From: Pseudoalteromonas marina
GTDB lineage: Bacteria; Pseudomonadota; Gammaproteobacteria; Enterobacterales; Alteromonadaceae
DNA length: 64,000 bases
NCBI RefSeq assembly: GCF_000238335.3
Contig: NZ_AHCB03000007.1
Span: 186,001-250,000, forward strand
Direction of reading: 5' to 3'
Below are positions 1 through 8,582 of this stretch, piece after piece (the stretch's first letter is position 1; every line of letters begins with the position of its first letter). Under the pieces are notes generated by a model. It made no database searches. It saw nothing but the letters and a program-made list of their open reading frames with translations, and was not told the DNA's origin. The position numbers and the translations under genes are program-made.

Positions 1-239
1 GCTACGTTTTGTAATGCTTGATTGTATGCGTTTTCATCTATTTCAACCGCAGTAATACTCAATGCTGGCCTGCGCTGTTTACACATTAACGCCAATAATC
101 CCGTGCCTGTACCAATGTCTAGTAACGAGTTTGCACCAGCTAAGTTTGCCCACGCACCAAGCAAAATGCCGTCGGTTGAAACCTTCATTGCGCAGATGTC
201 GTGTTCAACCTTAAATTGTTTAAATGCAAAACCAGACAT
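1..239 (-). CDS. trmN6: tRNA1(Val) (adenine(37)-N6)-methyltransferase, 5' part
   Basis: This is the N-terminal 79 codons of a gene that runs off the left edge of the window. The product begins MSGFAFKQF and contains [13 protein letters not shown], then a class I SAM-binding motif I ([11 protein letters not shown]) and an acidic EID at the end of the next strand. This is the layout of E. coli YfiC/TrmN6, which methylates A37 of tRNA1(Val). The ATG at 239 is preceded by an AAGG ribosome site. It is divergent from srmB, as in E. coli, with about 75 bp between the start codons. The catalytic NPPY motif lies outside the window, so the assignment rests on the N-terminus and on synteny. Confidence 0.88.
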   Translation of the reverse strand, partial: MSGFAFKQFKVEHDICAMKVSTDGILLGAWANLAGANSLLDIGTGTGLLALMCKQRRPALSITAVEIDENAYNQALQNV

Positions 240-254
240 TTTTTCACCTTTTCA

Positions 255-283
255 TTCACCAAGCGCAGCATAGCGCGTATAAT
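255..283 (+). promoter_or_regulatory. sigma-70 promoter of srmB
   Basis: A perfect -10 hexamer TATAAT at 278-283 lies 17 bp after TTCACC (255-260), which matches the -35 consensus at four of six positions. The predicted start near 290 gives a leader of about 25 nt before the srmB ATG at 315. The element sits in the only gap between trmN6 and srmB. It is read from sequence alone. Confidence 0.6.
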
Positions 284-314
284 CAAGGTAATTGTCCACT
301 ATTTTAGACACTCT

Positions 315-1541
315 ATGCAATTTTCTGAATTTGATCTTGATACCAAATTACTCGATGCCATTGATAAAATGGGCTACGAGAAGCCAACCAGTATTCAACA
401 ACAAGCTATTCCTGAAGCTCTTCAGGGACGTGATATTTTAGCGTCTGCGCCAACTGGCACAGGTAAAACAGCGGCATTTTTAATTCCTGCGATTCAATAC
501 TTATTGGATTTTCCGCGCCGTGAACCTGGTTTTGCCCGCGTATTAATTATGACGCCAACACGTGAGCTGGCTTATCAAATTCATGAGCAATGTGAGTTAC
601 TAGCCAAACGTACGCACCTAAAAATTGGTGTCGTGACCGGCGGTATTAACTACGGAACGCATAAAGAAATTTTTGAAAAAAATAACGACGTGTTAATTGC
701 CACTCCAGGGCGATTAATGGAATACCTTGAAACTGAAAACTTTCATGCTGAACATGTCGAAATGCTTATTATTGATGAAGCCGACCGTATGCTAGACATG
801 GGTTTCAAAAAAGAAATGAGCCGTATTTGTGACGAAGCTAAAAATCGCCGTCAGTGCTTTTTATTCTCAGCAACCCTTGAGGGTGACAGCGTAGAGCGAT
901 TTGCAGAAACCACATTAAACGATCCAGCTTTGTTAGAAGCTGAGTCGTCTCGTAAAGAAAAAGCTAAAATTCACCAGTGGGTTCATCTTGCTGATGATTA
1001 CCACCATAAACTCGAGCTTTTAGTCAACACCCTTAACGGCCCAGACGTGAGTAAAGCCATTGTATTTGTTAAAACCCGTGAACGTTTAGAAACTCTCATT
1101 GGTGAATTAACTAATAACGGTGTAAAAGCCGCTTGGCTGCGAGGTGAAATGCCACAAGACAAGCGCATGAAAGCAATGGAAAACTTTCATAGTGGCCGCA
1201 CTAAAATATTAATTGCAACAGATGTAGCTGCTCGCGGTATTGACGTATCTGACATTAGCCACGTTATTAACTTTGATATGCCACGTACCGCCGACGTATA
1301 TGTTCACCGTATTGGCCGTACTGGTCGTGCAGGTAAAAAAGGCATCGCTATTTCATTAGTTGAAGCGCATGATATTGGTATTTTGTACAAAGTAGAACGC
1401 TACATTGAACAGAAGCTTAAACGCCGTGTAATTAAAGGCATTGAGCCTCAGCATAAAGAGGCTAAGCCACCGGTTAAAAAGCGCAAAGATCCGGTAAAAA
1501 TGAAAGCAAAGAAAAAAGCGAAAGTTAAAAAGAAAAAGTAA
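315..1541 (+). CDS. srmB: ATP-dependent RNA helicase SrmB (DEAD-box)
   Basis: A DEAD-box RNA helicase that in E. coli works early in 50S subunit assembly. The 408-aa product starts MQFSEFDLDTKLL and has a Q motif (PTSIQQQAIP), Walker A APTGTGKT, PTRELA, DEAD box IIDEADRMLDMGF, motif III SAT, FVKTRERL, ATDVAARGID and motif VI HRIGRTGR, followed by a lysine-rich tail typical of SrmB (the E. coli protein is 444 aa). The frame is open upstream to 201, but the ATG at 315 is chosen because it aligns with the E. coli start and follows a good promoter. There is no strong Shine-Dalgarno. An intrinsic terminator follows the gene. Confidence 0.94.
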   Translation: MQFSEFDLDTKLLDAIDKMGYEKPTSIQQQAIPEALQGRDILASAPTGTGKTAAFLIPAIQYLLDFPRREPGFARVLIMTPTRELAYQIHEQCELLAKRTHLKIGVVTGGINYGTHKEIFEKNNDVLIATPGRLMEYLETENFHAEHVEMLIIDEADRMLDMGFKKEMSRICDEAKNRRQCFLFSATLEGDSVERFAETTLNDPALLEAESSRKEKAKIHQWVHLADDYHHKLELLVNTLNGPDVSKAIVFVKTRERLETLIGELTNNGVKAAWLRGEMPQDKRMKAMENFHSGRTKILIATDVAARGIDVSDISHVINFDMPRTADVYVHRIGRTGRAGKKGIAISLVEAHDIGILYKVERYIEQKLKRRVIKGIEPQHKEAKPPVKKRKDPVKMKAKKKAKVKKKK

Positions 1542-1556
1542 CTTAGCATATTTACC

Positions 1557-1580
1557 AAAGCCGGCGTATGCCGGCTTTTT
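1557..1580 (+). terminator. intrinsic terminator of srmB
   Basis: A GCCGGC/GCCGGC stem extended by AAA/TTT pairs around a GTAT loop, followed by a T run. It lies 16 bp after the srmB stop codon. Confidence 0.85.
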
Positions 1581-1781
1581 AATGCGTGTAACATATGTAA
1601 CCGGTGCATGTAACACCTACCCATTTAAATGTAATTATTGCCCACCTGAATTCCCACTTAATAAAATAACCTTATATTTCAATAAATTAAAACTGGCACT
1701 GAACTTGTAATATTAAACACAGAATAGCCAGAATATTTAATGGTTTGGCTAAATTTTTAATTGATATAAAAGGATTGAGTT

Positions 1782-2102
1782 ATGAACCGCTTAAAGTTAA
1801 CTATTGCGTTAGTTTCGTTTTGTTGTTTATTTTTGTTAGCCTGCGCTACCAAAGTGAGTGCAGCAACACACCTAGCCGTAGTCAGCAGCGTAGCAACTCA
1901 ACCTAACCTTCAACAAACCATTACAAGCACGCTTCGTACTAACCCCAACTTTGCATTAAGCAATATTCGCGTACAGGTTAAAGATGGCGAGGTAGTATTA
2001 CATGGTCAAGCGCAAACCGGTTTTGAACGTGCGCTTGCTCAAAAGTTTTTAGAAAATATGGATGGTGTTAAAATCATCCGTAACAAAATTAGTGTTATTT
2101 GA
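1782..2102 (+). CDS. BON-domain envelope protein (OsmY-like), putative lipoprotein
   Basis: A 106-aa secreted protein. Residues 1-28 form a signal sequence with a hydrophobic core and a possible lipobox ending LLAC at Cys21. Cleavage after VSA is the alternative. The rest is one BON domain (about residues 43-106) with the typical pattern VKDGEVVLHGQ followed by VKIIRNKISV. BON domains are thought to bind phospholipid or peptidoglycan-linked surfaces; the E. coli OsmY and DolP proteins carry two copies, this one a single copy. The ATG has a good AAAGGA site. The gene stands alone between two terminators. A weak sigma-54-like element lies about 80 bp upstream. The exact role is unknown. Confidence 0.8.
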   Translation: MNRLKLTIALVSFCCLFLLACATKVSAATHLAVVSSVATQPNLQQTITSTLRTNPNFALSNIRVQVKDGEVVLHGQAQTGFERALAQKFLENMDGVKIIRNKISVI

Positions 2103-2131
2103 ATCGCATTTTTATTAACTCAATTGGTCCT

Positions 2132-2172
2132 AGGCGCAGCATGTTACTCCAACACACGCTGCGCCTTTTTTG
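2132..2172 (+). terminator. intrinsic terminator of the BON-domain gene
   Basis: An 8-bp stem GGCGCAGC/GCTGCGCC (2133-2140 and 2158-2165) with an apical loop of 17 nt, followed by six T residues. It lies 30 bp after the stop codon. Confidence 0.8.
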
Positions 2173-2732
2173 TGCCAGTATTTACTTGCAACTCGCATTA
2201 ACTACAATAAAAAACTCGCTTTAATTACCTCTTACTTAACGCCTAATACCAATTGTAAATTGCATACATTACAACCTAATATTTGCCAAAATAATCCGCT
2301 CTTTAAATAATAAATTTATATTAAGCCTAGGCCTGTTTAACTGCCATTATTAAAGCGTGTTCTATCAAGGAGCAACATAATTACGGTGCGCGATTTGTGA
2401 CCCAGTAAGCTAAGTACCTACTCCTGCATTATTTTAATGACTTCGCCTATGTAGGTATAACTTAAAGTCGTATACAGCTTATACGCCCTACTTGCTCTTT
2501 ATTCCTATTATTAAGGCAACAAGGAAAAGCAACCTATGAGAGGAACACAAAAGTTACTGCATGTTTTATATTTATGTTGCGTTATCGTCGGTTTCGGGAA
2601 GTAACTACACAATAGGCTTAGCCTTATCGATATATCACATAGCCCGCTTTCAATTTCACCCCAAAAGGTAAATAGGCCTTAATCAATAATCGATTAACGT
2701 TGCTCTCACCTTCTCAAACACTTAAATAGCCA
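2173..2732. other. long gene-free stretch
   Basis: About 560 bp without a convincing gene. It holds an element around 2353-2415 that resembles one at 55218-55284 (listed separately), a 7-bp inverted repeat TACCTAC/GTAGGTA near 2415-2460, and a 6-bp hairpin CGTATA/TATACG near 2470. A 22-codon open frame at 2536-2604 encodes a small hydrophobic peptide but has a poor ribosome site. No tRNA or known riboswitch core could be recognised. Confidence 0.5.
2353..2420 (+). repeat. intergenic repeat-like element, copy A
   Basis: This segment shares ordered blocks with 55218-55284: AAGCGT, a GAG.AAC block, TTAC, GGT.CG, GATTTGT and ACC, with small gaps between them. By eye about two thirds of aligned positions agree. 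Both copies are intergenic and on the same strand, which suggests a diverged dispersed repeat family. The boundaries are approximate. Confidence 0.4.
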
Positions 2733-2763
2733 TAAAAAAATGCAGCTTTATAAAGCTGCATTT
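2733..2763 (-). terminator. intrinsic terminator of the MscS gene
   Basis: The near-perfect inverted repeat AAATGCAGCTTTA/TAAAGCTGCATTT. On the minus strand the stem is followed by a run of seven T residues. It lies about 110 bp downstream of the MscS-family gene that is transcribed leftwards. Confidence 0.75.
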
Positions 2764-2870
2764 AGTCGTTGTGAACCATAAGTCATTTTTATTTAAGCCC
2801 ACAACGCGCATTTAAATGTAAAATTGCGTTGCGAGTGAGTAAATAATTCCCACTGGTATTAATGGCTCAT

Positions 2871-3827
2871 TTATTCGTTTTGGCCTGAATCAGCTCCACC
2901 AGCGTTGCCTTTATTTGATGATTGCTGGTTAATTTTATCGCTGATCATGGCATCGAGTTTTTCACCGCCTTTAATACCAAAATCGAGCGTGCGAATAGGG
3001 AATGGAATACTAATATCAGCTTCATCCAACGCTTGTTTAACAGCAACTACGCCTTTATGACGCACTGTCATAAAGTCTGGTTCACCTGGGTATTTAATCC
3101 AAAACCACACCAATAAATTAATGCTACTGTCGCCAAAGCCTTCAGCATAAACATCGGTTTCGTTTTTACGAATGACAAAGTCCAAATCGTTAATCTTATC
3201 TACAATAACTTCTTTCGCTTTTTCAATGTCGTCACCATACGAAATGCCTACCGGTACCTCTATGCGTCTAACTCCAAGTGTGGTGTAATTTTTTAACACA
3301 TTTCTGAATAATACCTTGTTTGGTACTAAAATTAACTGCCCGTAAAAGCTCTCTATTAGCGTATTACGCAGGTTTATTGAGTGTACTGAACCAAACACGT
3401 CGTCGGTTTCGATTACGTCTCCTGTTTTAAAGGGCTTGCGTATACCCATTGCTATGCCCGCAATCAAGTTTTCGGTCATATCTTGAAACGCAAAACCTAT
3501 GGCTAAACCAACAATACCCGCACCGGCTAATAAAGAGGTAACCGTACCTTTTAAACCCACAAAATCCAGCGCTATAAATACCCCAACACACAGCACAATA
3601 ACCTTAAATATTGAAGCCATTAAATCGGCTATTTGTTGAGAGTCGAGTGAACGGCGCAATATGTTTTTCATTAGGTTGCCAGCAAAGCGCGCTAGCATTG
3701 AAAATATAATGGCAATAATAACCGCCACTATAAAATTAGGAATGTGACTTATAACAACATCAAACCAACCGCCGAGTTTTTCTTCGATAAGTTTTTCAGC
3801 TTCTGTTATCGAGGGTATGCTGATCAT
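2871..3827 (-). CDS. mscS: MscS-family mechanosensitive channel
   Basis: A 318-aa small-conductance mechanosensitive channel that would open under membrane tension to release solutes on osmotic downshock. It has three N-terminal transmembrane segments (about residues 25-50, 70-95 and 100-130). The third carries the glycine/alanine-rich pore helix (LLAGAGIVGLAIGFAFQ), followed by DMTENLIAGI and the cytoplasmic beta domain, and a polar C-terminal tail. E. coli MscS is 286 aa. The ATG at 3827 is preferred because AGGTG lies just upstream; a GTG three codons earlier would overlap that ribosome site. It appears monocistronic. Confidence 0.9.
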   Translation of the reverse strand: MISIPSITEAEKLIEEKLGGWFDVVISHIPNFIVAVIIAIIFSMLARFAGNLMKNILRRSLDSQQIADLMASIFKVIVLCVGVFIALDFVGLKGTVTSLLAGAGIVGLAIGFAFQDMTENLIAGIAMGIRKPFKTGDVIETDDVFGSVHSINLRNTLIESFYGQLILVPNKVLFRNVLKNYTTLGVRRIEVPVGISYGDDIEKAKEVIVDKINDLDFVIRKNETDVYAEGFGDSSINLLVWFWIKYPGEPDFMTVRHKGVVAVKQALDEADISIPFPIRTLDFGIKGGEKLDAMISDKINQQSSNKGNAGGADSGQNE

Positions 3828-3896
3828 TTTTTGCACCTATGAGTAAATAATAATGTGAATACTTAACTCATGTTTGCAAGTTTAGCGCCAGCATAT

Positions 3897-3925
3897 AAAA
3901 AGCCATGCAATGCATGGCTTTTTGG
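3897..3925 (-). terminator. intrinsic terminator of yaaA (bidirectional)
   Basis: A symmetrical stem AAAAAGCCATGC/GCATGGCTTTTT with a 3-nt loop, 28 bp past the yaaA stop on the minus strand. T runs flank it on both strands. Confidence 0.85.
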
Positions 3926-3952
3926 GTATGTGTTTAGCTTTAATTAAACGCG

Positions 3953-4732
3953 TTAGTTTTGCTCGTCGCGCATAAATACCGGCTCTAACTCTTTCGTTGT
4001 TACCTCAGCGCTAAAATAGTAACCCGCTACAGTAAACTCTTTTAGCTGACTTAGTTGCGTTACTTGGTTTTCTATAATGTAACGCGCCATCATGCCGCGC
4101 GCTTTTTTAGCATAAAAGCTAATTACCTTGTATTGACCATTTTTGCAGTCTTTAAAGTGCGGCGTAATAATTTGCGCGTTGAGCGCTTTTTTATCTACCG
4201 CTTTGAAGTATTCGTTTGAAGCTAGGTTAACGAGGTATTGTGCATCTTGTGCTTTTGTTACTTCATTTAGCTTATCAGCAATAATACTACCCCAAAACTC
4301 ATACAGGTTTTTACCACGAGAGTTTTCAAGCTTAGTGCCCATTTCTAGTCGGTACGCTTGCATTAAATCAAGCGGTTTTAACAGGCCATATAATCCAGAT
4401 AATATACGCAAATGACTTTGCGCGTAATCAAGGTCGCTTGCAGTTAAAGTGCTCGCCTCTAACCCACCGTATACATCACCATTAAAAGCAAGCGCGGCTT
4501 GTTTGGCATTATTAATGGTAAAGGGTTGCGACCATTCGCTAAAGCGAGCAGCATTAAGGCCAGAAAGCTTATCGCTAATTTTCATTAAACTGCCAATTTG
4601 CGCAGGTGTTAGTTCACGGCATACTTTCATGAGTTCCTCGCTGTGCTCGAGTAATTCAGGCTGAGTGAACTTATCGGTTGCCGGTGGCGTTTCGTAATCA
4701 AGATTTTTTGCAGGTGAAATAACAGTGATCAT
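3953..4732 (-). CDS. yaaA: peroxide stress protein YaaA (DUF328/UPF0246)
   Basis: A 259-aa cytoplasmic protein that matches E. coli YaaA (258 aa) over its full length. It starts [13 protein letters not shown] and contains the family signatures [10 protein letters not shown], the [10 protein letters not shown] block and [12 protein letters not shown] near the C-terminus. E. coli YaaA limits free iron and damage during peroxide stress and belongs to the OxyR regulon; a DNA-binding activity has been reported. Here it is a single gene divergent from talB, with a 9-bp inverted repeat just upstream. No OxyR site was recognised. Confidence 0.93.
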   Translation of the reverse strand: MITVISPAKNLDYETPPATDKFTQPELLEHSEELMKVCRELTPAQIGSLMKISDKLSGLNAARFSEWSQPFTINNAKQAALAFNGDVYGGLEASTLTASDLDYAQSHLRILSGLYGLLKPLDLMQAYRLEMGTKLENSRGKNLYEFWGSIIADKLNEVTKAQDAQYLVNLASNEYFKAVDKKALNAQIITPHFKDCKNGQYKVISFYAKKARGMMARYIIENQVTQLSQLKEFTVAGYYFSAEVTTKELEPVFMRDEQN

Positions 4733-4755
4733 AGTTAGCTATTGACTTGTAAATT

Positions 4756-4781
4756 ATTTAATGTCAATTTCAACATTAAAT
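4756..4781 (-). promoter_or_regulatory. perfect 9-bp inverted repeat upstream of yaaA, possible operator
   Basis: ATTTAATGT and ACATTAAAT, separated by 8 bp, lie 24-49 bp upstream of the yaaA start codon. On the minus strand a perfect -35 hexamer TTGACA overlaps one arm, so a protein bound here would block that promoter. It does not look like an OxyR or Fur site. The regulator is unknown. Confidence 0.4.
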
Positions 4782-4953
4782 GAAACGAAAAGCACGTTTT
4801 GTTTATATAAATCCTCCCTTAAAAATTCATACATTGCCGTTTTTTAATTGATAAGGACATAAGACCTATCAAGCATTGTCACACTGTTGCAGTATGGATG
4901 GTATATATTAAGGGTCGATTTTTCTTTTAACTTGCTTGGAATGAGGAAAGCAA

Positions 4954-5904
4954 ATGACTTCAGCTCTACAAAGGCTAAAACAACATTCATCTATCGTAGC
5001 CGACACTGGCGATATTGAAGCGATCAAAAAGCATCAACCAGAAGATGCAACCACAAACCCGTCGCTTTTATTAAAAGCGAGCGAGATTGAAGCTTATAAG
5101 CCTTACCTAGATAAAGCTTGGAGCTATGCAAAAGAAACCGAGCAAGCTCCAGCTAAACAACTAGAACTTGCATGTGACTACTTTGCTGTTTTACTTGGTA
5201 AAGAAATTAGTGAGATTGTACCGGGTTATATTTCTACCGAAGTAGATGCACGTTTATCGTTTGATACTCAAGCAACTATTGATAAAGCACACACATTACT
5301 TAGCCTTTACGAAAAAGAAGGTGTAAGCAAAGACAAAATTTTAATTAAAGTTGCGTCTACGTGGGAAGGTATTAAAGCCGCTGAGCAGTTAGAAAAAGAA
5401 GGCACTAAATGTAACCTTACTTTATTATTTAGCGACGCCCAAGCCCGTGCATGTGCTGATGCAAATGTATTTCTAATCTCGCCATTTGTTGGTCGTATTT
5501 TAGATTGGCACGTTGCTAACGGCATGGAAAAACCAACGGATCCACTACAAGATCCAGGTGTTCAATCAGTACGCAGCATTTTTGAATTTTACAAACGTCA
5601 TGACTACAAAACAGTAGTGATGGGCGCAAGTTTCCGTAATACGGGCGAAATTATTGCCCTAACAGGTTGTGACAAGCTAACTATTAGCCCTAACCTTTTA
5701 GAAGACTTAGGTAACCTTGAAGGCGCACAAGAATATTTACTAGAAAGTGATATTCCTAAAGAGCCGAAACCTGAGCCGCTTACAGAAGCTCAGTTCCGTT
5801 GGTTACATAACCAAGATGCAATGGCAACTGAAAAGCTAGCTGAAGGTATTCGCTCTTTTGCTGATGCACAAGAACAGCTAGAAGCACGTTTTAAAGCAAT
5901 GTAA
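4954..5904 (+). CDS. talB: transaldolase
   Basis: A 316-aa class I transaldolase of the non-oxidative pentose phosphate pathway. It transfers a dihydroxyacetone unit from sedoheptulose 7-phosphate to glyceraldehyde 3-phosphate. The Schiff-base lysine is Lys132 in [12 protein letters not shown], with the same number as in E. coli TalB, and Asp17 in VADTGD is also kept. [10 protein letters not shown] and the phosphate-site region [11 protein letters not shown] are intact. An AGGAAAG site precedes the ATG. The gene is monocistronic with its own terminator. In E. coli it also lies close to yaaA. Confidence 0.97.
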   Translation: MTSALQRLKQHSSIVADTGDIEAIKKHQPEDATTNPSLLLKASEIEAYKPYLDKAWSYAKETEQAPAKQLELACDYFAVLLGKEISEIVPGYISTEVDARLSFDTQATIDKAHTLLSLYEKEGVSKDKILIKVASTWEGIKAAEQLEKEGTKCNLTLLFSDAQARACADANVFLISPFVGRILDWHVANGMEKPTDPLQDPGVQSVRSIFEFYKRHDYKTVVMGASFRNTGEIIALTGCDKLTISPNLLEDLGNLEGAQEYLLESDIPKEPKPEPLTEAQFRWLHNQDAMATEKLAEGIRSFADAQEQLEARFKAM

Positions 5905-6205
5905 TTGGTTTGAACGTACTTTAAAAAACGCCGCAATTGCGGCGTTTTTTTATGCCTGTAAAGTGCGGACTAATAACCCGACCTCCCTCATACATTTTAG
6001 CTGTAAACAAAATAACTCTCATCGACTTAAATTTGTTTGTAAATTTTATACAAAGTGTTTTTGTATTTAAAAGCAATACTTTACTTGTATAAACCTTCAT
6101 TTAAACATCACAACTTCGTAACATCTCTGTCACTTTTTTATTCTATTTTAGCTGGGCCTGTGGTATAGGTACTCTTGAGGTCAATAAAATCAATAGGAGA
6201 AGTTC
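5905..6205. other. intergenic stretch between talB and the DUF3545 gene
   Basis: About 300 bp containing the talB terminator at its left end, then very AT-rich sequence. A 6-bp inverted repeat TTTGTA/TACAAA (6036-6054) and several A/T-rich -10-like hexamers are present, so the DUF3545 promoter should lie here. No single promoter stands out and there is no open frame of interest. Confidence 0.4.
5924..5951 (+). terminator. intrinsic terminator of talB
   Basis: A stem AAAACGCCGC/GCGGCGTTTT with an AATT loop and a seven-T run, 19 bp after the talB stop. Confidence 0.9.
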
Positions 6206-6394
6206 ATGGATAGCCTAAACGATATATTAGAGATACTAGAAGGTCCTGATGAAAAAAGAAAAACCTCTCAGAAGAACAAAAAAAGAAAATGGCGCGAAAT
6301 AGAAGCAATAAAAGATAAACAACGTCTACGTAAAGAATTAGAGGAGTTTGATTACTTTGCAGACACAATTGCAATTGATGAGCTAGATTTTTAA
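6206..6394 (+). CDS. DUF3545 family small protein
   Basis: A 62-aa acidic and basic, cysteine-free protein that I assign to DUF3545, a small family of gammaproteobacteria of unknown function. Its core KKRKWREIEAIKDKQRLRKE (about residues 25-44) is highly charged and predicted helical, with acidic ends (N-terminal SLNDILEILEG and C-terminal DELDF). An excellent ribosome site AGGAGAAG precedes the ATG, and a strong terminator follows, so a small genuine gene is likely. The basic centre suggests nucleic acid or ribosome contact, but that is a guess. Confidence 0.8.
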   Translation: MDSLNDILEILEGPDEKRKTSQKNKKRKWREIEAIKDKQRLRKELEEFDYFADTIAIDELDF

Positions 6395-6416
6395 TTTCTA
6401 TACCCACCAATTACAC

Positions 6417-6444
6417 AAAAGCCCTCATTTATGAGGGCTTTTTT
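6417..6444. terminator. bidirectional terminator between DUF3545 gene and ung
   Basis: The stem AAAAGCCCTCAT/ATGAGGGCTTTT with a 2-nt gap and T runs on both strands. It serves the convergent DUF3545 gene (+) and the ung end of the cobalamin operon (-). Confidence 0.88.
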
Positions 6445-6463
6445 AATGCTTAAGCTTATGAAG

Positions 6464-7126
6464 CTAAACCTGCCAATTTATAGGTTTTTTACCTTGCGCT
6501 AACAGCAGTTCGTTAGTTTTCGAAAAGTGCTTACAACCAAAAAAGCCTCGGTGAGCCGACAGCGGCGACGGATGTGGCCCACTCAAAATAGAGTGGCGAG
6601 TGCTATCTATGCCTTTCCCTTTTTTTTGCGCATGCGCTCCCCACAAAATAAACACAACTCCATCACAGTTCGCGTTGATGTGAGCAATAACATTATCGGT
6701 AAATTGCTCCCAACCCAAATGTTTATGGGAATGGGCTTGCCCTTGCTCTACCGTTAAAACAGTATTTAGTAAAAACACGCCTTGTTCTGCCCAGCTTTGT
6801 AAGTAACCATGCTCAGGAATAACAAAGCCATCAATATCTGTAGCTAGCTCTTTGTACATATTTTTAAGCGAGGGTGGGAGTTTTTTTACCTCGGGCATAA
6901 CAGAAAAACACAGCCCATGAGCTTGCCCTTCGCCGTGGTAAGGGTCTTGCCCTAAAATTACCACCCTAATATTGTTTAGCGGCGTGGCATTAAATGCATT
7001 AAATACGTACGACTCGGGAGGGTAAACAGCAATACCTTCAGCTCGGCGGTTTTCAACTGCATTTAAAGTTTGCTGCATATAAGGGTGCTGTAGCTCGTTT
7101 TGTAAAAATGTATCCCAGTCGCTCAT
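6464..7126 (-). CDS. ung: uracil-DNA glycosylase
   Basis: A 220-aa family 1 uracil-DNA glycosylase that removes uracil from DNA and starts base excision repair. The water-activating loop GQDPYH carries Asp61, and [13 protein letters not shown] carries the conserved His185. Its length matches E. coli Ung (229 aa). It is the last gene of the btu-cob operon: its ATG overlaps the btuF stop by one base (TAATG), so it is probably translated from the same mRNA and could be affected by the B12 riboswitch unless it has an internal promoter. Confidence 0.96.
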   Translation of the reverse strand: MSDWDTFLQNELQHPYMQQTLNAVENRRAEGIAVYPPESYVFNAFNATPLNNIRVVILGQDPYHGEGQAHGLCFSVMPEVKKLPPSLKNMYKELATDIDGFVIPEHGYLQSWAEQGVFLLNTVLTVEQGQAHSHKHLGWEQFTDNVIAHINANCDGVVFILWGAHAQKKGKGIDSTRHSILSGPHPSPLSAHRGFFGCKHFSKTNELLLAQGKKPINWQV

Positions 7127-7983
7127 TACATACTCTTTATTATTTTTCGTGACGCGTCTATTTTATCACACATATCAGCAAGCCCATCTAACATACGCGG
7201 TGTAAAACGGTGAAGTAAATCGGCATTAACGCGAATAAACTGGTTATTTGTAACCGCAGGCACTTCTGGCCATGCCTGCCAATTAACATTAGGCTGCGGG
7301 GTATTAGATTTTTCGTCAGGAATAATAATAATTTGAGGCTTAGTAACAATGACATTTTCAATGCTGATTTGTGGATACGGGGTCGTGCTATTAGCAAACA
7401 CATTATTTACGTGGCAGGTATTTACTAGTTGGCCAATCCATGTACTTTCACTGATTGTCATCATAGGCTCAGCCCATAACTGATAAAAACCAGATATAGG
7501 CTGCTTCCCTTGCTGGTTTTTAATAATAGCGGTTAACTTTTGCTTAAAAGCTTTAGCAACCTGTTGGCTTTGCTTTTCGTACCCTGTTAGTTTGCCAAGT
7601 GTTAGTAGCTCAGTTTGCACGGCTTCTATGGTTGTAGGGTTACTTAAATGAACTTTAATACCCAAGCGCTCTATTTGTGCGATATCTTCCTGCTGATTTC
7701 CGCTTTTCCAAGCAATCACTAAATCAGGTTTTAAGGCTAATAATTTCTCAAGAGAAATACCATAGTACCCGCCAATGCGAGCTATATTTTTTGCTTCATA
7801 TGGGTAATCGGCATAGTCAACGGTACCCACAATATTGTCACCTGCACCAATGGCAAATAGGTTTTCGACTATGTGTGGGGCAAGCGCAACTATACGTAGT
7901 TTTTTAATCTCAGGCGCTGAGTTCGCCACAGTATTGCCTTGTAAACTAAGCAGCATGAAACCTATAAAAAGCAATTTAAACAC
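7126..7983 (-). CDS. btuF: periplasmic cobalamin-binding protein BtuF
   Basis: A 285-aa class III (helical-backbone) substrate-binding protein for the BtuCD vitamin B12 importer. An N-terminal signal peptide (about residues 1-21) is followed by [20 protein letters not shown], which is the typical start of BtuF, and by [21 protein letters not shown] and the C-terminal lobe. It sits inside the operon with btuC, btuD, cobO and cobQ and overlaps its neighbours by single bases, consistent with translational coupling. Confidence 0.9.
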   Translation of the reverse strand: MFKLLFIGFMLLSLQGNTVANSAPEIKKLRIVALAPHIVENLFAIGAGDNIVGTVDYADYPYEAKNIARIGGYYGISLEKLLALKPDLVIAWKSGNQQEDIAQIERLGIKVHLSNPTTIEAVQTELLTLGKLTGYEKQSQQVAKAFKQKLTAIIKNQQGKQPISGFYQLWAEPMMTISESTWIGQLVNTCHVNNVFANSTTPYPQISIENVIVTKPQIIIIPDEKSNTPQPNVNWQAWPEVPAVTNNQFIRVNADLLHRFTPRMLDGLADMCDKIDASRKIIKSM

Positions 7984-8582
7984 TAGTAGTCAAACCCTTC
8001 TAACGCTTTTACACCTGAGTCGAATGCGTGTTTTACATTACGTACTTCGCTCACTGTATCGGCAAGGTCAGTCAATGCTCTGTGCGCTGCGCGTCCTGTG
8101 ATAATAACCGACTGCATAGTTGGGCGATTATTAAGTGCGCTTAGTACTTCGTCTAAGTCGATATAACCATAAGTCACCATGTAGGTAAGCTCATCAAGTA
8201 ACACTAAGTTAATACTGCTGTCGGCAAGCATACGCTTTGCCTCTTGCCATGTTGCTTGCGCTGCTAAGGTATCGGCTTCTTTATTTTGTGTATCCCACGT
8301 AAAGCCAGTATTCATTACAGCAAATTCAACGCCTGCGCCTTGTAATAAATTACGCTCACCACACTCCCATGTCCCTTTTATGAATTGACACACAGCGGCT
8401 TTTTGACCGTGGCCAACACAGCGTGCTACCACGCCAAAACCAGAAGTCGATTTACCTTTACCATTGCCAGTAATAACCTGAAAAATACCTTTAACCTCTT
8501 GCGCGGCTTCAACACGGGCATCTACGTGTTCTTTTACTTTTTGCTGGCGCTGTTTGTGTTTGTCGTTTGTTTGTTCAGTCAT
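7983..8582 (-). CDS. cobO: corrinoid adenosyltransferase CobO/BtuR
   Basis: A 199-aa ATP:cob(I)alamin adenosyltransferase that forms the Co-C bond of adenosylcobalamin. The P-loop [12 protein letters not shown] lies at about residues 39-50, and the later motifs GTWECGERN and [10 protein letters not shown] are those of the CobA/CobO/BtuR family (E. coli BtuR is 196 aa). Its start overlaps the end of cobQ by 8 nt and its stop overlaps the btuF start by one base. It acts in salvage of imported cobinamide and cobalamin. Confidence 0.95.
   Translation of the reverse strand: MTEQTNDKHKQRQQKVKEHVDARVEAAQEVKGIFQVITGNGKGKSTSGFGVVARCVGHGQKAAVCQFIKGTWECGERNLLQGAGVEFAVMNTGFTWDTQNKEADTLAAQATWQEAKRMLADSSINLVLLDELTYMVTYGYIDLDEVLSALNNRPTMQSVIITGRAAHRALTDLADTVSEVRNVKHAFDSGVKALEGFDY

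Noticed and set aside
2380..2530. Possible c-di-GMP or other riboswitch in the gene-free stretch
   Set aside because: The local hairpins are short and none of the conserved cores of known riboswitch classes could be found.
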